Assembly (NCBI GenBank): GCA_003527225.1
Contig: DPXQ01000116.1
Span: 18,378-54,908 of the forward strand
Direction: 5' to 3'
Length of the DNA stretch: 36,531 nucleotides
Source: Rhizobium sp.
GTDB taxonomy: Bacteria; Pseudomonadota; Alphaproteobacteria; Rhizobiales; Rhizobiaceae
Part shown: positions 22,451-30,865 of the stretch, one piece after another
How positions within the stretch are numbered: the stretch's first letter is position 1
Layout: every line of letters begins with the position of its first letter
Notes under the pieces: generated by a model
What the model saw: the letters and a program-made list of their open reading frames with translations, nothing else
Databases searched by the model: none
Told to the model about the DNA's origin: nothing
Made by a program: the position numbers and the translations under genes

Positions 22451-24328
22451 ATGTTGAGACAATTTCGATTTGGCCTTTTGAGCGTGTCTGCCCTTGCCTT
22501 GTCGACCAGTGCCGCCTTTGCCGATTTCGAGCTGAATATCCTGCATATCAACGACTTCCATTCCCGCATCGAGGCGATCAACAAGTACGATTCCACCTGC
22601 TCGGAGGAAGAGGCCGGAAAGAATGAGTGCTTTGGCGGCGCCGCGCGGCTTCTGACCGCAATCGCCGAGACCCGCAAGTCGCTGGACGGCAAGAACGTGC
22701 TGCTGCTCAACGCCGGCGACAACTTCCAGGGCTCGCTGTTCTACACGACCTATCACGGTCTGGCTGAAGCCGAATTTCTCAACCTGATGAAGTTCGACGC
22801 CATGACCATCGGCAATCACGAGTTCGACGACAGTGAGGACGGGCTTGCCGGTTTCCTCGATAAGGTCAATTTCCCGGTCATCTCCGCCAATGTGCTGGCC
22901 GGCCACGCCTCCAAGCTCGTCGACCGCATCAAGCCATCGCTCGTCCTCGACGTCGGTGGCCAGAAGATCGGCATTGTCGGTGCAGTGGCCAATGATACCG
23001 ATGAAATCTCATCGCCCGGCCCCAATATCATGATCGCCGAGGATGTCGCCACGATCAGCGAAGCCGTTCAGAAGCTGAAGTCCGACGGCGTCGACAAGAT
23101 CATCGCCCTGACCCATGTCGGCTACCCGCGTGATCTCGCGGCAATCGCGAAAATCCCCGACGTCGATGTCGTTGTCGGCGGCCATTCCCACAGCCTGTTG
23201 TCGAATACCGACGCGAAGGCCGAGGGTCCCTACCCGACCCTGGTCGACAATCCCGGCGGCTACAAGGTTCCGGTTGTCCAGGCGGGGTCCTACAGCAAGT
23301 ATCTTGGCGATCTGCACGTCGTTTTCGACGACAGCGGTGTCGTCAAGGAGGCGAAGGGCGACCCGATCCTGCTCGATTCCTCTTTCAAGCCGGATGAAGC
23401 CGTCGCCGTCCGCATAAAGGAGCTGGGCGGCCCTATCGACGAGCTGAAGAAGAAGGAAATCGGCGAGAGTTCAGATGTTATCGATGGCTCGCGGGAAGTC
23501 TGCCGCGTCAAGGAATGCTCGATGGGCAATCTCGTCGCCGATGCCATGGTTGATCGCGTCAAGGATCAGGGCATCACGATCGCCATCCAGAACGGCGGTG
23601 GCCTGCGCGCCTCCATCGACGCCGGTACCGTTACCATGGGCGAGGTGCTGACGGTCCTGCCGTTCCAGAACACGCTTGCCACCTTCCAGATGAAGGGCGC
23701 CGACATCGTGAAGGCTCTCGAGAACGGCCTGAGCCAGATCGACGAGGGCGCCGGACGCTTCCCGCAGGTCTCCGGCCTGAAATATTCCTTCGACAAATCG
23801 AAGGATCCGGGCAGCCGCGTGGTATCCGTCGAAGTCAAGGAAGGCGACGCCTGGGCGCCGATCGATCCCGCCAAGGTCTACGGTGTCGCCACCAACAACT
23901 TCATGCGCGCGGGCGGTGACGGCTACTCGATCTTCACCACGGCCGGCATGAATGCCTATGACTACGGTCCGGGCCTCGAGACGGTCGTCGCCGACTACAT
24001 CGCCAAGAATCCGGCCTACAAGCCATATACCGACGGCCGCATCAGCGAGGTCGCCGCAACCGGTGCAGCACCGGCCCCGGCGGCCCCGGCCCCGACCGCT
24101 GCAACGCCGGAACTCCCTGCCGCATCCGGCACGCTCACCACCTCCGCGCCCGATGTCGCGGTGTCGACGGTCACGAAATATACCGTCGCCCGGGGCGACA
24201 GCCTCTGGAACATCGCCGTGAAGACCTATGGCGACGGCATGATGTGGACGAAGATCGCTGAAGCCAACAAGATGACGAACCCCGATGCTCTCGCCGTCGG
24301 GCAGGAGATCGACCTTCCTGCAAAGTAA
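22451..24328 (+). CDS. Secreted 5'-nucleotidase/metallophosphatase with C-terminal LysM domain
   Basis: A 625-residue periplasmic enzyme that splits phosphate from nucleotides or nucleotide sugars. After the signal peptide (1-24, STSAAFA-D) the calcineurin-type metal sites are all present: LHINDFHSRIE, NAGDNFQGS, GNHEFDD, ALTHVGYPRD and GGHSHSL. The 5'-nucleotidase C-terminal substrate domain follows (NGGGLRASIDAGTVTMGEV and VLPFQNTL). An Ala/Pro linker (about 533-560) leads to a LysM domain (about 576-624; YTVARGDSLWNIAVKTYGDG), which binds peptidoglycan. The ATG at 22451 has AGGAGAAAAG upstream. The LysM tail would tether the enzyme to the cell wall. It stands alone between terminators. Confidence 0.94.
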   Translation: MLRQFRFGLLSVSALALSTSAAFADFELNILHINDFHSRIEAINKYDSTCSEEEAGKNECFGGAARLLTAIAETRKSLDGKNVLLLNAGDNFQGSLFYTTYHGLAEAEFLNLMKFDAMTIGNHEFDDSEDGLAGFLDKVNFPVISANVLAGHASKLVDRIKPSLVLDVGGQKIGIVGAVANDTDEISSPGPNIMIAEDVATISEAVQKLKSDGVDKIIALTHVGYPRDLAAIAKIPDVDVVVGGHSHSLLSNTDAKAEGPYPTLVDNPGGYKVPVVQAGSYSKYLGDLHVVFDDSGVVKEAKGDPILLDSSFKPDEAVAVRIKELGGPIDELKKKEIGESSDVIDGSREVCRVKECSMGNLVADAMVDRVKDQGITIAIQNGGGLRASIDAGTVTMGEVLTVLPFQNTLATFQMKGADIVKALENGLSQIDEGAGRFPQVSGLKYSFDKSKDPGSRVVSVEVKEGDAWAPIDPAKVYGVATNNFMRAGGDGYSIFTTAGMNAYDYGPGLETVVADYIAKNPAYKPYTDGRISEVAATGAAPAPAAPAPTAATPELPAASGTLTTSAPDVAVSTVTKYTVARGDSLWNIAVKTYGDGMMWTKIAEANKMTNPDALAVGQEIDLPAK

Positions 24329-24352
24329 GGGCACACTGCCGCATCCAGCTCA

Positions 24353-24381
24353 CCGGTCCGGGAAACCCCGGACCGGTTTTT
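24353..24381 (+). terminator. Intrinsic terminator of the 5'-nucleotidase gene
   Basis: CCGGTCCGGG (24353-24362) pairs with CCCGGACCGG (24367-24376) around a 4-base loop, followed by TTTTTC. Confidence 0.93.
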
Positions 24382-24392
24382 CTTTCTAAAAG

Positions 24393-24421
24393 TTGATCTT
24401 CCGCACGCCCGCTTTCATATA
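24393..24421 (+). promoter_or_regulatory. Candidate promoter of hemH
   Basis: TTGATC (24393-24398), 17 bases, then CATATA (24416-24421), giving a start near 24428 and a leader of about 30 bases. It follows directly after the previous terminator, so a promoter is expected here. No iron-responsive (Irr/RirA) operator is clear to me. Confidence 0.4.
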
Positions 24422-24457
24422 TCCCCAGAGCGCGAACAACGATCAGGACATAGTCTC

Positions 24458-25492
24458 ATGACCGCAGACCTCTCCCACCTGCCCGCCAACCATCCGCCCG
24501 TGCGGATCGGAAAGGTCGGCGTGCTTCTCGTCAATCTCGGCACGCCGGACGGTACCGACTACGTGTCGATGCGCCGCTACCTCAAGGAATTCCTGATGGA
24601 CCGGCGCGTGATCGAGTGGTCGCGCTGGAAATGGTACCCGATCCTCTTCGGGATCGTCCTCAACACCCGCCCGCAAAAGGTCGGCAAGGCCTATGAGGAA
24701 ATCTGGAACAAGGAGCAGAACGAGAGCTATCTGCGTACCTATACCCGCAACCAATCCGATGCGATCGGCGAGGCGCTGAAAGACCATCCCGACGTGATCG
24801 TCGACTGGGCCATGCGCTACGGCCAGCCGTCGATCGGCTCGCGGATCGAGGCCTTGCAGGCCGCCGGTTGCGATAGAATCCTGCTCTTCCCGCTCTACCC
24901 GCAATATGCAGCCTCGACGACCGCAACCGTCAACGACAAGGCCTTCGAAAAGCTGATGTCCATGCGCTGGCAGCCGGCCCTTCGCACGGTTCCGCCCTAT
25001 CATGACGATCCGGAGTATATCGACGCTCTGGCGGTATCGGTCGAGAAGAAGCTCGCAACCCTCGACTGGCAGCCGGAAATGCTGCTCGCCTCATTCCATG
25101 GCATCCCCCAGTCCTATTTCAAGCAGGGCGACCCCTATCACTGTTTCTGTCAGAAGACCGGACGTCTGCTGCGCGAACGCCTCGGCCTTCCCAAGGAAAA
25201 GTTCATGGTCACGTTCCAGTCCCGTTTCGGACCGGAAGAATGGCTGCAGCCCTATACCGACAAGACGGTGGAGAAGCTTGCCAGCGAAGGCATCAAGCGC
25301 ATCGCCGTGATCAATCCCGGTTTCGTGTCGGATTGTCTCGAGACTCTGGAAGAGATCGCCGGCGAGGCTGCGGAAAGCTTCCACGAGCATGGCGGTGAGA
25401 AATTCGTGCATATTCCCTGTCTCAACGACAGCCCAGAGGGCCTGCGCGTGCTCGAAAAGGTCATCCGGCGGGAGCTTCAGGGCTGGATCTGA
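24458..25492 (+). CDS. hemH: Ferrochelatase
   Basis: A 344-residue ferrochelatase, inserting Fe2+ into protoporphyrin IX in the last step of heme synthesis. Key blocks are VLLVNLGTPDGTDY at the N-terminus, VDWAMRYGQPSI, LLFPLYPQYAASTTATV, ASFHGIPQSYFKQGDPY with the catalytic His in SFHG, and VTFQSRFGPEEWLQPYT followed by PGFVSDCLETLEEI with the conserved Glu. The length is normal for proteobacterial HemH. The ATG at 24458 has CAGGACATAG upstream. It stands alone after a terminator; a weak hairpin at 25498-25518 follows. Confidence 0.97.
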   Translation: MTADLSHLPANHPPVRIGKVGVLLVNLGTPDGTDYVSMRRYLKEFLMDRRVIEWSRWKWYPILFGIVLNTRPQKVGKAYEEIWNKEQNESYLRTYTRNQSDAIGEALKDHPDVIVDWAMRYGQPSIGSRIEALQAAGCDRILLFPLYPQYAASTTATVNDKAFEKLMSMRWQPALRTVPPYHDDPEYIDALAVSVEKKLATLDWQPEMLLASFHGIPQSYFKQGDPYHCFCQKTGRLLRERLGLPKEKFMVTFQSRFGPEEWLQPYTDKTVEKLASEGIKRIAVINPGFVSDCLETLEEIAGEAAESFHEHGGEKFVHIPCLNDSPEGLRVLEKVIRRELQGWI

Positions 25493-25497
25493 CAGGG

Positions 25498-25518
25498 AAT
25501 CTGGCCCCGGCAGATTTT
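25498..25518 (+). terminator. Weak hairpin after hemH, possible terminator
   Basis: AATCTG and CAGATT form a 6-bp stem with a 7-base GC loop, followed by TTGTAGTT. The stem is short and AT-rich, so read-through to qmcA is possible. Confidence 0.4.
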
Positions 25519-25560
25519 GTAGTTAAATCTCGTCCTTGAGGTGCTAGAAATGAACCCGTG

Positions 25561-25578
25561 GTGCCGCATCCGCGGCAC
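25561..25578 (+). promoter_or_regulatory. Perfect hairpin in the qmcA leader
   Basis: GTGCCGC (25561-25567) and GCGGCAC (25572-25578) pair perfectly around a 4-base loop, ending 11 bases before the AGGAGG ribosome site. No T-run follows, so it is more likely an mRNA-stabilising or regulatory stem than a terminator. Confidence 0.45.
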
Positions 25579-25600
25579 TGAACGAAGAGGAGGACTGAAA

Positions 25601-26602
25601 ATGGGCCTTGCAGGTTCCGATATCGTCGTCATTGCCCTGGTGGCACTTGTCATTCTCGTCCTCTTCGCGGGTATCAAGACCGTGCCTCAGGGCTTTCGCT
25701 ACACGATCGAGCGCTTCGGCCGGTACACCCGCACGCTGGAACCAGGTCTCAATCTGATCGTGCCCTTCATCGAGCGGATCGGCTCGAAGCTCAATGTTAT
25801 GGAACAGGTGCTCGACGTTCCGACGCAGGAAGTCATCACCAAGGACAATGCCAGCGTCTCCGCCGATGCGGTCGCATTCTACCAGATCCTGAACGCCGCC
25901 CAGGCCGCCTATCAGGTCGCAGACCTCCAGAACGCCATTCTCAACCTCACCATGACCAACATTCGCTCAGTCATGGGCTCGATGGACCTCGACGAACTGC
26001 TCTCCAACCGCGAGGTCATCAACGACCGGCTGCTGCGCGTCGTCGACGAAGCGGTCGGCCCGTGGGGCATCAAGGTCACCCGCGTCGAGATCAAGGATAT
26101 CCAGCCGCCGAAGGACCTGGTCGATGCCATGGGCCGGCAGATGAAGGCCGAACGTGAAAAGCGCGCCCAGGTGCTGGAAGCCGAAGGTTTCCGCAACGCG
26201 CAGATCCTGCGCGCCGAGGGCGCCAAGCAATCGGCGATCCTGCAAGCGGAAGGCCAGCGCGAAGCCGCCTATCGCGAGGCCGAAGCCAGAGAGCGCCTCG
26301 CCGAAGCGGAAGCCAAGGCCACGAAAATGGTATCCGAGGCTATCGCCGCCGGGGATATCAACGCCATCAATTACTTCGTCGCGCAGAAATACACCGAGGC
26401 AATGAGCGCTATCGGCACGGCATCGAATTCGAAAATCGTCCTGATGCCGATGGAAGCCTCCAGCCTGATCGGATCGCTCGGCGGTATCGGCGCGATCGCG
26501 CGCGAGGTCTTCGGCGAGAACGCCGCTGCGCGCCCGCGCCCGGCCTCGACCCCGCGCACGACACCGGTCGTCAATCCGTTCGCCCCCACTCAGGAGACCT
26601 GA
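25601..26602 (+). CDS. qmcA: SPFH/Band 7 membrane protein, QmcA-like
   Basis: A 333-residue stomatin/prohibitin-type protein. One N-terminal membrane helix (about 7-28, [17 protein letters not shown]) is followed by the SPFH domain starting [17 protein letters not shown] and [12 protein letters not shown] charged coiled coil (about 175-250) with repeated R/K-A-E-G units such as [16 protein letters not shown] completes the oligomerisation part, and a short Pro-rich tail ends in PTQET. QmcA-type proteins form cage-like assemblies with membrane proteases. The ATG at 25601 has AGGAGGA upstream. The gene is followed 3 bases later by nfeD, its usual partner, so they form one operon. Confidence 0.93.
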   Translation: MGLAGSDIVVIALVALVILVLFAGIKTVPQGFRYTIERFGRYTRTLEPGLNLIVPFIERIGSKLNVMEQVLDVPTQEVITKDNASVSADAVAFYQILNAAQAAYQVADLQNAILNLTMTNIRSVMGSMDLDELLSNREVINDRLLRVVDEAVGPWGIKVTRVEIKDIQPPKDLVDAMGRQMKAEREKRAQVLEAEGFRNAQILRAEGAKQSAILQAEGQREAAYREAEARERLAEAEAKATKMVSEAIAAGDINAINYFVAQKYTEAMSAIGTASNSKIVLMPMEASSLIGSLGGIGAIAREVFGENAAARPRPASTPRTTPVVNPFAPTQET

Positions 26603-26605
26603 TCC

Positions 26606-27064
26606 ATGCTGCAACGATTGGTCACTGAACTCGGACCCTGGGCTTGGTGGCTCCTCGGCCTCGTGCTTCTGGCCGCCGAATTGCTGCTGCCGGGAGTTTT
26701 CATGGTCTGGATCGGCATCGGCGCTCTGTTGACCGGGCTGATTTCGCTCTTGCTTTGGGGCACGCCCTTCTGGGTCTGGCAACTGCAGTTTCTGGTGTTC
26801 GCCGTGCTCGCGGTTGCCGCCACGCTCGCCAGCCGCAGGTATCTGTCGAAAGGCGACATCACGACGGACGAACCGCTTCTCAACCAGCGCGGCGCGAGCC
26901 TCGTTGGCCGCACGGCAACGCTTGAACAGCCGATTGCCGAGGGCCGTGGACGTATTCGGCTCGATGACACCTACTGGTCGGTCATGGGGCCGGATTTGCC
27001 TGTCGGAACGAAGGTGAGAGTTGTATCGGGTACTGGCCGCGACCTCATCGTCGAGCCGGTCTGA
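26606..27064 (+). CDS. nfeD: NfeD-like membrane protein
   Basis: A 152-residue short-type NfeD: two to three membrane helices (about 10-75; LLGLVLLAAELLLPGVFMVW and ALLTGLISLLLW) and a soluble OB-fold C-terminal domain with GRTATLEQPIAEGRGRIRLDD and GTKVRVV. It lacks the ClpP-like protease domain of long NfeD. Short NfeD proteins work with SPFH proteins in membrane quality control. It is 3 bases after qmcA, with CAGGAGACC upstream of its ATG. Its stop codon abuts that of the convergent kdsD gene with no spacer. Confidence 0.92.
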   Translation: MLQRLVTELGPWAWWLLGLVLLAAELLLPGVFMVWIGIGALLTGLISLLLWGTPFWVWQLQFLVFAVLAVAATLASRRYLSKGDITTDEPLLNQRGASLVGRTATLEQPIAEGRGRIRLDDTYWSVMGPDLPVGTKVRVVSGTGRDLIVEPV

Positions 27065-28060
27065 TCAGGCGACGCCGATCCGCAGGAAATCGTGGAAATG
27101 CACGATGCCGATCGGCCGGTGATCCTCGTCCACCACGATCAGCGCGCCGATTGCGAGCTTGTTGATCATGGCCGCCGCGCTGGTTGCCAGCGATGTGGCC
27201 TCGACCACCTTGGGATCACGGGTCATTATGTCGTCGACATTGAGCACGGATAGATCCCGCGCCAGATTGCGCGCCATGTCGCCGTCGGTGACGATCCCGC
27301 AAAGCCTTCCATCACCATCGGTGACGCCGACGCAGCCGAAGCGTTTTCCCGAAAGCGTCTTGACTGCCTCCGGCATCGGCGTTCCGAGCGGCACCAACGG
27401 CACCCGGTCACCGGTATGCATGATATCCTTGACGTGCGTGAGGCTCGCGCCCAGCTTGCCGCCTGGATGGAATGTACGGAAATCGTTCGCGGTAAAGCCG
27501 CGTGCCTCCAGGAGCGCGACCGTCAGCATATCGCCCATGGCCAGTTGCAACAGCGCCGAGGTCGTGGGCGCCAGCCCATGCGGACAGGCCTCCTGAACGT
27601 CGGGCAGCAGGAGCACGATGTCGGATGCGCGCGCCAGCGCGGATTGCGGGCCGGCCGTCAGCGCGATCAGCGGAATGGAGAAGCGCCGGGTGAAATCGAC
27701 AATGCCCCTCAACTCGGCCGCTTCACCGCTCTTGGAAATGGCCAGCACCACGTCGTCGCGGGTGATCATACCGAGATCGCCGTGATTGGCCTCGACCGGA
27801 TGGACGAAGAAGGAAGGCGTGCCGGTCGACGCAAAGGAAGCCGCGATCTTCGCGCCGACATGGCCGCTCTTGCCGACACCGGTAATGACCACACGACCGG
27901 GAATACTTCCGATAATCTTGATGGCGTTGCAGAAGGGAGCCGCCAGCTCTTCGGTCAGAGCCCTTTCCAGGGCAATCAGTCCGTCCTTTTCGGTTGCCAC
28001 GGTCCTGAGGGCAGATTCGATCGCCCCGGTTTCAACGAGATTTATCGCGCGCTTGATCAT
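27065..28060 (-). CDS. kdsD: Arabinose-5-phosphate isomerase (KpsF/GutQ/KdsD family)
   Basis: A 331-residue enzyme converting ribulose-5-phosphate to arabinose-5-phosphate, the first step toward Kdo of lipopolysaccharide. The SIS domain (about 35-180) has RVVITGVGKSGHVGAKIAAS, then HPVEANHGDLGMI and LAISKSGEAAEL. Two CBS motifs follow, with DIMHTGDRVPLVPLG and VDDIMTRDPKVVE. The length matches E. coli KdsD (328). The ATG at 28060 (MIKRAINLVETGA) has GGAACGG before it; the frame extends 47 codons further upstream without family support. It is divergent from the beta-barrel gene and tail-to-tail with nfeD. A KpsF capsule role cannot be excluded, but no capsule genes are near. Confidence 0.94.
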   Translation of the reverse strand: MIKRAINLVETGAIESALRTVATEKDGLIALERALTEELAAPFCNAIKIIGSIPGRVVITGVGKSGHVGAKIAASFASTGTPSFFVHPVEANHGDLGMITRDDVVLAISKSGEAAELRGIVDFTRRFSIPLIALTAGPQSALARASDIVLLLPDVQEACPHGLAPTTSALLQLAMGDMLTVALLEARGFTANDFRTFHPGGKLGASLTHVKDIMHTGDRVPLVPLGTPMPEAVKTLSGKRFGCVGVTDGDGRLCGIVTDGDMARNLARDLSVLNVDDIMTRDPKVVEATSLATSAAAMINKLAIGALIVVDEDHRPIGIVHFHDFLRIGVA

Positions 28061-28118
28061 GGCCGTTCCATACTGGTTTTGCCCTACCCTGTCCATATTA
28101 TGATGCGGGGCGCAGCGA

Positions 28119-28146
28119 TTGCGAGCTGCTCCCACCGGTCTCGCAA
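28119..28146. promoter_or_regulatory. Inverted repeat in the kdsD/beta-barrel divergent region
   Basis: TTGCGAG (28119-28125) and CTCGCAA (28140-28146) form a perfect 7-bp dyad with a 14-base spacer. A second, looser pair CCAAAC/GTTTGG flanks an AT-rich stretch at 28202-28232. They may be operators for either divergent gene; the binding protein is unknown. Confidence 0.35.
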
Positions 28147-28266
28147 GTGTCGCGTCGTTCGGGGGGCAGCCAGGCAGGCAGAAATACGCGCGCCACCGCA
28201 ACCAAACATTAACTACATGGCTTTACGTTTGGGTAAGTATTTCAGTGACTGCCGAGCATTATTCTG

Positions 28267-29778
28267 ATGGTTTCTACCGCGAAGACCGGAGCAAGTGGAA
28301 AGCGCGCCCATGGCCTGCGCCTCCTTGCCGCGTGTCTGTCTGCCGGCAGCGTCCTCGGCACGGGTTTTCCCGCATCGGCGCAATCGACTCAGCAACCCTT
28401 CCCAAGCGCGCCGATGCAGCAAGACGCGAATGCCCCACTCGCCGATGCAGCTGCCCAGGACACTGCCGCGGCAGCCGCCCAGGACACCGCTCCGGCAGCG
28501 GCCGCAAGCGAGCCCGTGGACGCGGATGCCGCGCCCAATCCGGTAACTGGCTCCGTGGCCAACGTCGACGCCGAAGCGCTCGATCTCGGCCGGATGAATC
28601 TCAGGGAGGCACCGCTCGGCGCGATCCCGACACGCCGGCTGCGTGACGATCTCGAAGCTCCCGGCATTCGGCTCGGAACGATGGTACTGCGGCCCTCGGT
28701 CATCCAGAATCTCGGTACCGAGACGACCCGATCCGGCGGTAGCAAAGAAACCCGCACCTATTGGGAGACCGGCCTCAGAGGCACTCTGACGTCCGACTGG
28801 TCGCGCCACGAACTGACGGTTACCGGCGAGGGCTACTGGCAGAAGAACATATCCGGCCAGGGCGACACGGACCCGCGTGCAAATATCGATGCGGATCTCC
28901 GCCTCGATCTTTCCGGGAACACGATTGCCCATCTGAGAGCCGGTTACGGCTTCAGCCGCGAGGATACCGACGACCCCAATGCAGTTTCCGGCGCTGCCGT
29001 GCAGTCGGGGATACATCGTTTTACAGGCGGAGCGTCACTGGAACATGACTTCGGCAGGCTGCGCGGAACGGTTGCTGCCGACGTCGAACGTTGGCGGTAC
29101 TCCGCTGCGGAACTTTCCGACGGCACCCGCGTATCGCTCTCGGACCGCGACCGGATCGCAGGAACGCTGCGTGCGAGAATCGGGTACGAAATCTCTCCGG
29201 CACTGACCCCCTTCCTGGAAGCGTCGATCGGACGCATTCTCTATGACGAGAGAACGGACGCGCAAGGCTATGCCCGCTCCGCCGACGTCTATGCCGCCAA
29301 GGCAGGTATATCTGCCGATTTCGGCGAGAAACTGCGTGGAGAACTGGGCCTGGGCTACCGCAAGCAGGTGTTCGACGACAGTCGGCTCAGCTACATTGCC
29401 GCAGTGACCGTCGACGGGAATGTCTTCTGGTCGCCGCAGCGGGGCACCGACGTGAACATAGGGCTTTCCACTACGATCGACCCTTCGACCACGGCCGGAC
29501 TGAGCGGCTCGGTGATCTACGCCCTGAACGCAGCGGTGACCCATCAGGTCAGGAGCAATCTTGTCGCCCGGCTGACTGGGTCGACAACCTGGACGGAATA
29601 CGGAGCCAGCTCTGGCACCGGGGATACCGTCGCCTATGCAGCAGGGGCCGGACTGAGCTACAGCCTCAACCGCTATCTCGATCTCACAGGAGACATCGGC
29701 TACGAATTGACGGACCGCCAATCCGCAGCCGATACGCAAGTCTGGCGCGCAATGGTGGGGCTGACCGCCAAGCGCTGA
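28267..29778 (+). CDS. Outer-membrane beta-barrel protein with Ala/Asp-rich N-terminal linker
   Basis: A 503-residue exported protein. The signal peptide covers about residues 1-39 (cleavage near PASAQ). Residues 40-100 are low complexity, with a repeated AAQDTA unit. From about residue 125 onward there are alternating hydrophobic and polar strands with aromatic girdles and turns, e.g. RPSVIQNLGTETTRS, HELTVTGEGYWQK, RLDLSGNTIAHLRAGYGFS, ending in a final strand VWRAMVGLTAKR. About 14-18 strands fit. This is the outer_membrane_beta-barrel (BBP2-like) type known in rhizobia. No transport specificity is visible. The ATG at 28267 has no clear ribosome site. It converges on galU with a 7-base gap. 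Confidence 0.8.
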   Translation: MVSTAKTGASGKRAHGLRLLAACLSAGSVLGTGFPASAQSTQQPFPSAPMQQDANAPLADAAAQDTAAAAAQDTAPAAAASEPVDADAAPNPVTGSVANVDAEALDLGRMNLREAPLGAIPTRRLRDDLEAPGIRLGTMVLRPSVIQNLGTETTRSGGSKETRTYWETGLRGTLTSDWSRHELTVTGEGYWQKNISGQGDTDPRANIDADLRLDLSGNTIAHLRAGYGFSREDTDDPNAVSGAAVQSGIHRFTGGASLEHDFGRLRGTVAADVERWRYSAAELSDGTRVSLSDRDRIAGTLRARIGYEISPALTPFLEASIGRILYDERTDAQGYARSADVYAAKAGISADFGEKLRGELGLGYRKQVFDDSRLSYIAAVTVDGNVFWSPQRGTDVNIGLSTTIDPSTTAGLSGSVIYALNAAVTHQVRSNLVARLTGSTTWTEYGASSGTGDTVAYAAGAGLSYSLNRYLDLTGDIGYELTDRQSAADTQVWRAMVGLTAKR

Positions 29779-29785
29779 CGCCGCA

Positions 29786-30673
29786 TTATTTCAGCGCGGC
29801 GAGCATGGCCTTGAGCGGTCCCTCGATCGAGGGGCGGATGTCCTTGCGCTCGATCGCAAAGCTGACATTCGCCAGGATGAAGCCTTCCTTGGAGCCACAG
29901 TCGAAGGTCTCGCCTTTGAAATGATAGGCGGAGAACGGCTGCTCCTTTGCGAGTTTCAACATGCCGTCGGTAAGCTGGATCTCGTTGCCGGCGCCCCGCT
30001 CCTGGGTGTGGAGGATCTTGAAGATCTCCGGCTGCAGGATATAGCGGCCATTGATGAAGAAATTCGAGGGTGCCGTGCCCTTGGCGGGCTTTTCGACCAT
30101 TTCGGTGATGCGGAAGCCGCCATCCAGCGTTTCGCCCTTGCCGACGATGCCGTATTGGTGGGCAACGTCCGGCGAGCATTCCTCGACCGAGATGATGTTG
30201 CCGCCGCACTCATTGTAGAGTTCGACCATACCCTTGAGGCAGCCCTTCTCACCGCGCATGATCATGTCGGGCAACAGGAGGGCAAAGGGCTCGTTTCCGA
30301 CGATGTCGCGGGCGCACCATACGGCATGACCCAGTCCGAGAGGCTCCTGCTGGCGGGTGAAACTCGCCGAGCCCGCAGTGGGAAGCAGGCCGGAGAGGAG
30401 CGTCAGTTCGGCATGCTTGTTGCGTGCACGCAGCGTCTGTTCGAGTTCGAACTGAACGTCGAAATAATCTTCGATGACCCCTTTGCCGCGACCGGTCACG
30501 AAGACGAAGTGCTCAATTCCGGCTTCCGCGGCCTCGTCGACGACGTACTGGATGACGGGCTTGTCCACCACAGTCAGCATCTCCTTCGGGACTGTCTTGG
30601 TGGCAGGCAGGAAACGGGTGCCCAGTCCTGCCACAGGGAAAACGGCCTTGCGAAGCTTATGTTTTTTCACCAC
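29786..30673 (-). CDS. galU: UTP-glucose-1-phosphate uridylyltransferase
   Basis: A 295-residue nucleotidyltransferase producing UDP-glucose for LPS, exopolysaccharide and glucans; the rhizobial name ExoN is also used. [23 protein letters not shown] is the classic GalU signature, split here at residues 10-32: [15 protein letters not shown] and [11 protein letters not shown]. Further blocks are [37 protein letters not shown] and [15 protein letters not shown]. The start is GTG at 30673, preceded by AGAAGGA; a second GTG follows at once. TATATA-like -10 sequence lies near 30727-30735 on the minus strand. Divergent from the transglycosylase gene. Confidence 0.96.
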   Translation of the reverse strand: MVKKHKLRKAVFPVAGLGTRFLPATKTVPKEMLTVVDKPVIQYVVDEAAEAGIEHFVFVTGRGKGVIEDYFDVQFELEQTLRARNKHAELTLLSGLLPTAGSASFTRQQEPLGLGHAVWCARDIVGNEPFALLLPDMIMRGEKGCLKGMVELYNECGGNIISVEECSPDVAHQYGIVGKGETLDGGFRITEMVEKPAKGTAPSNFFINGRYILQPEIFKILHTQERGAGNEIQLTDGMLKLAKEQPFSAYHFKGETFDCGSKEGFILANVSFAIERKDIRPSIEGPLKAMLAALK

Positions 30674-30865
30674 TCATTCCTTCTGGAGGACGACTGAAAT
30701 CGCGCTGTTTTGCGTGTCTCGCACTACTATATATTTCCGCAAGTTTTGCAAAGATGCTCCTTCACGGCGGATATGGTAAAGAATTTGTTGACCGGATCCT
30801 AATAAACTAGAATGCGGCTGCTACGGCGGCGAAAAGAAACGGCAAACCGACGGAAAGGATCGCCA

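Noticed and set aside
28420..28510. Tandem repeat in the beta-barrel gene (repeated AAQDTA codons)
   Set aside because: Two imperfect copies within an Ala-rich linker; ordinary low complexity rather than a repeat element.
30788..30813. Promoter TTGACC with TAGAAT before the transglycosylase gene
   Set aside because: The spacing is only 14 bases, too short for a sigma-70 promoter.
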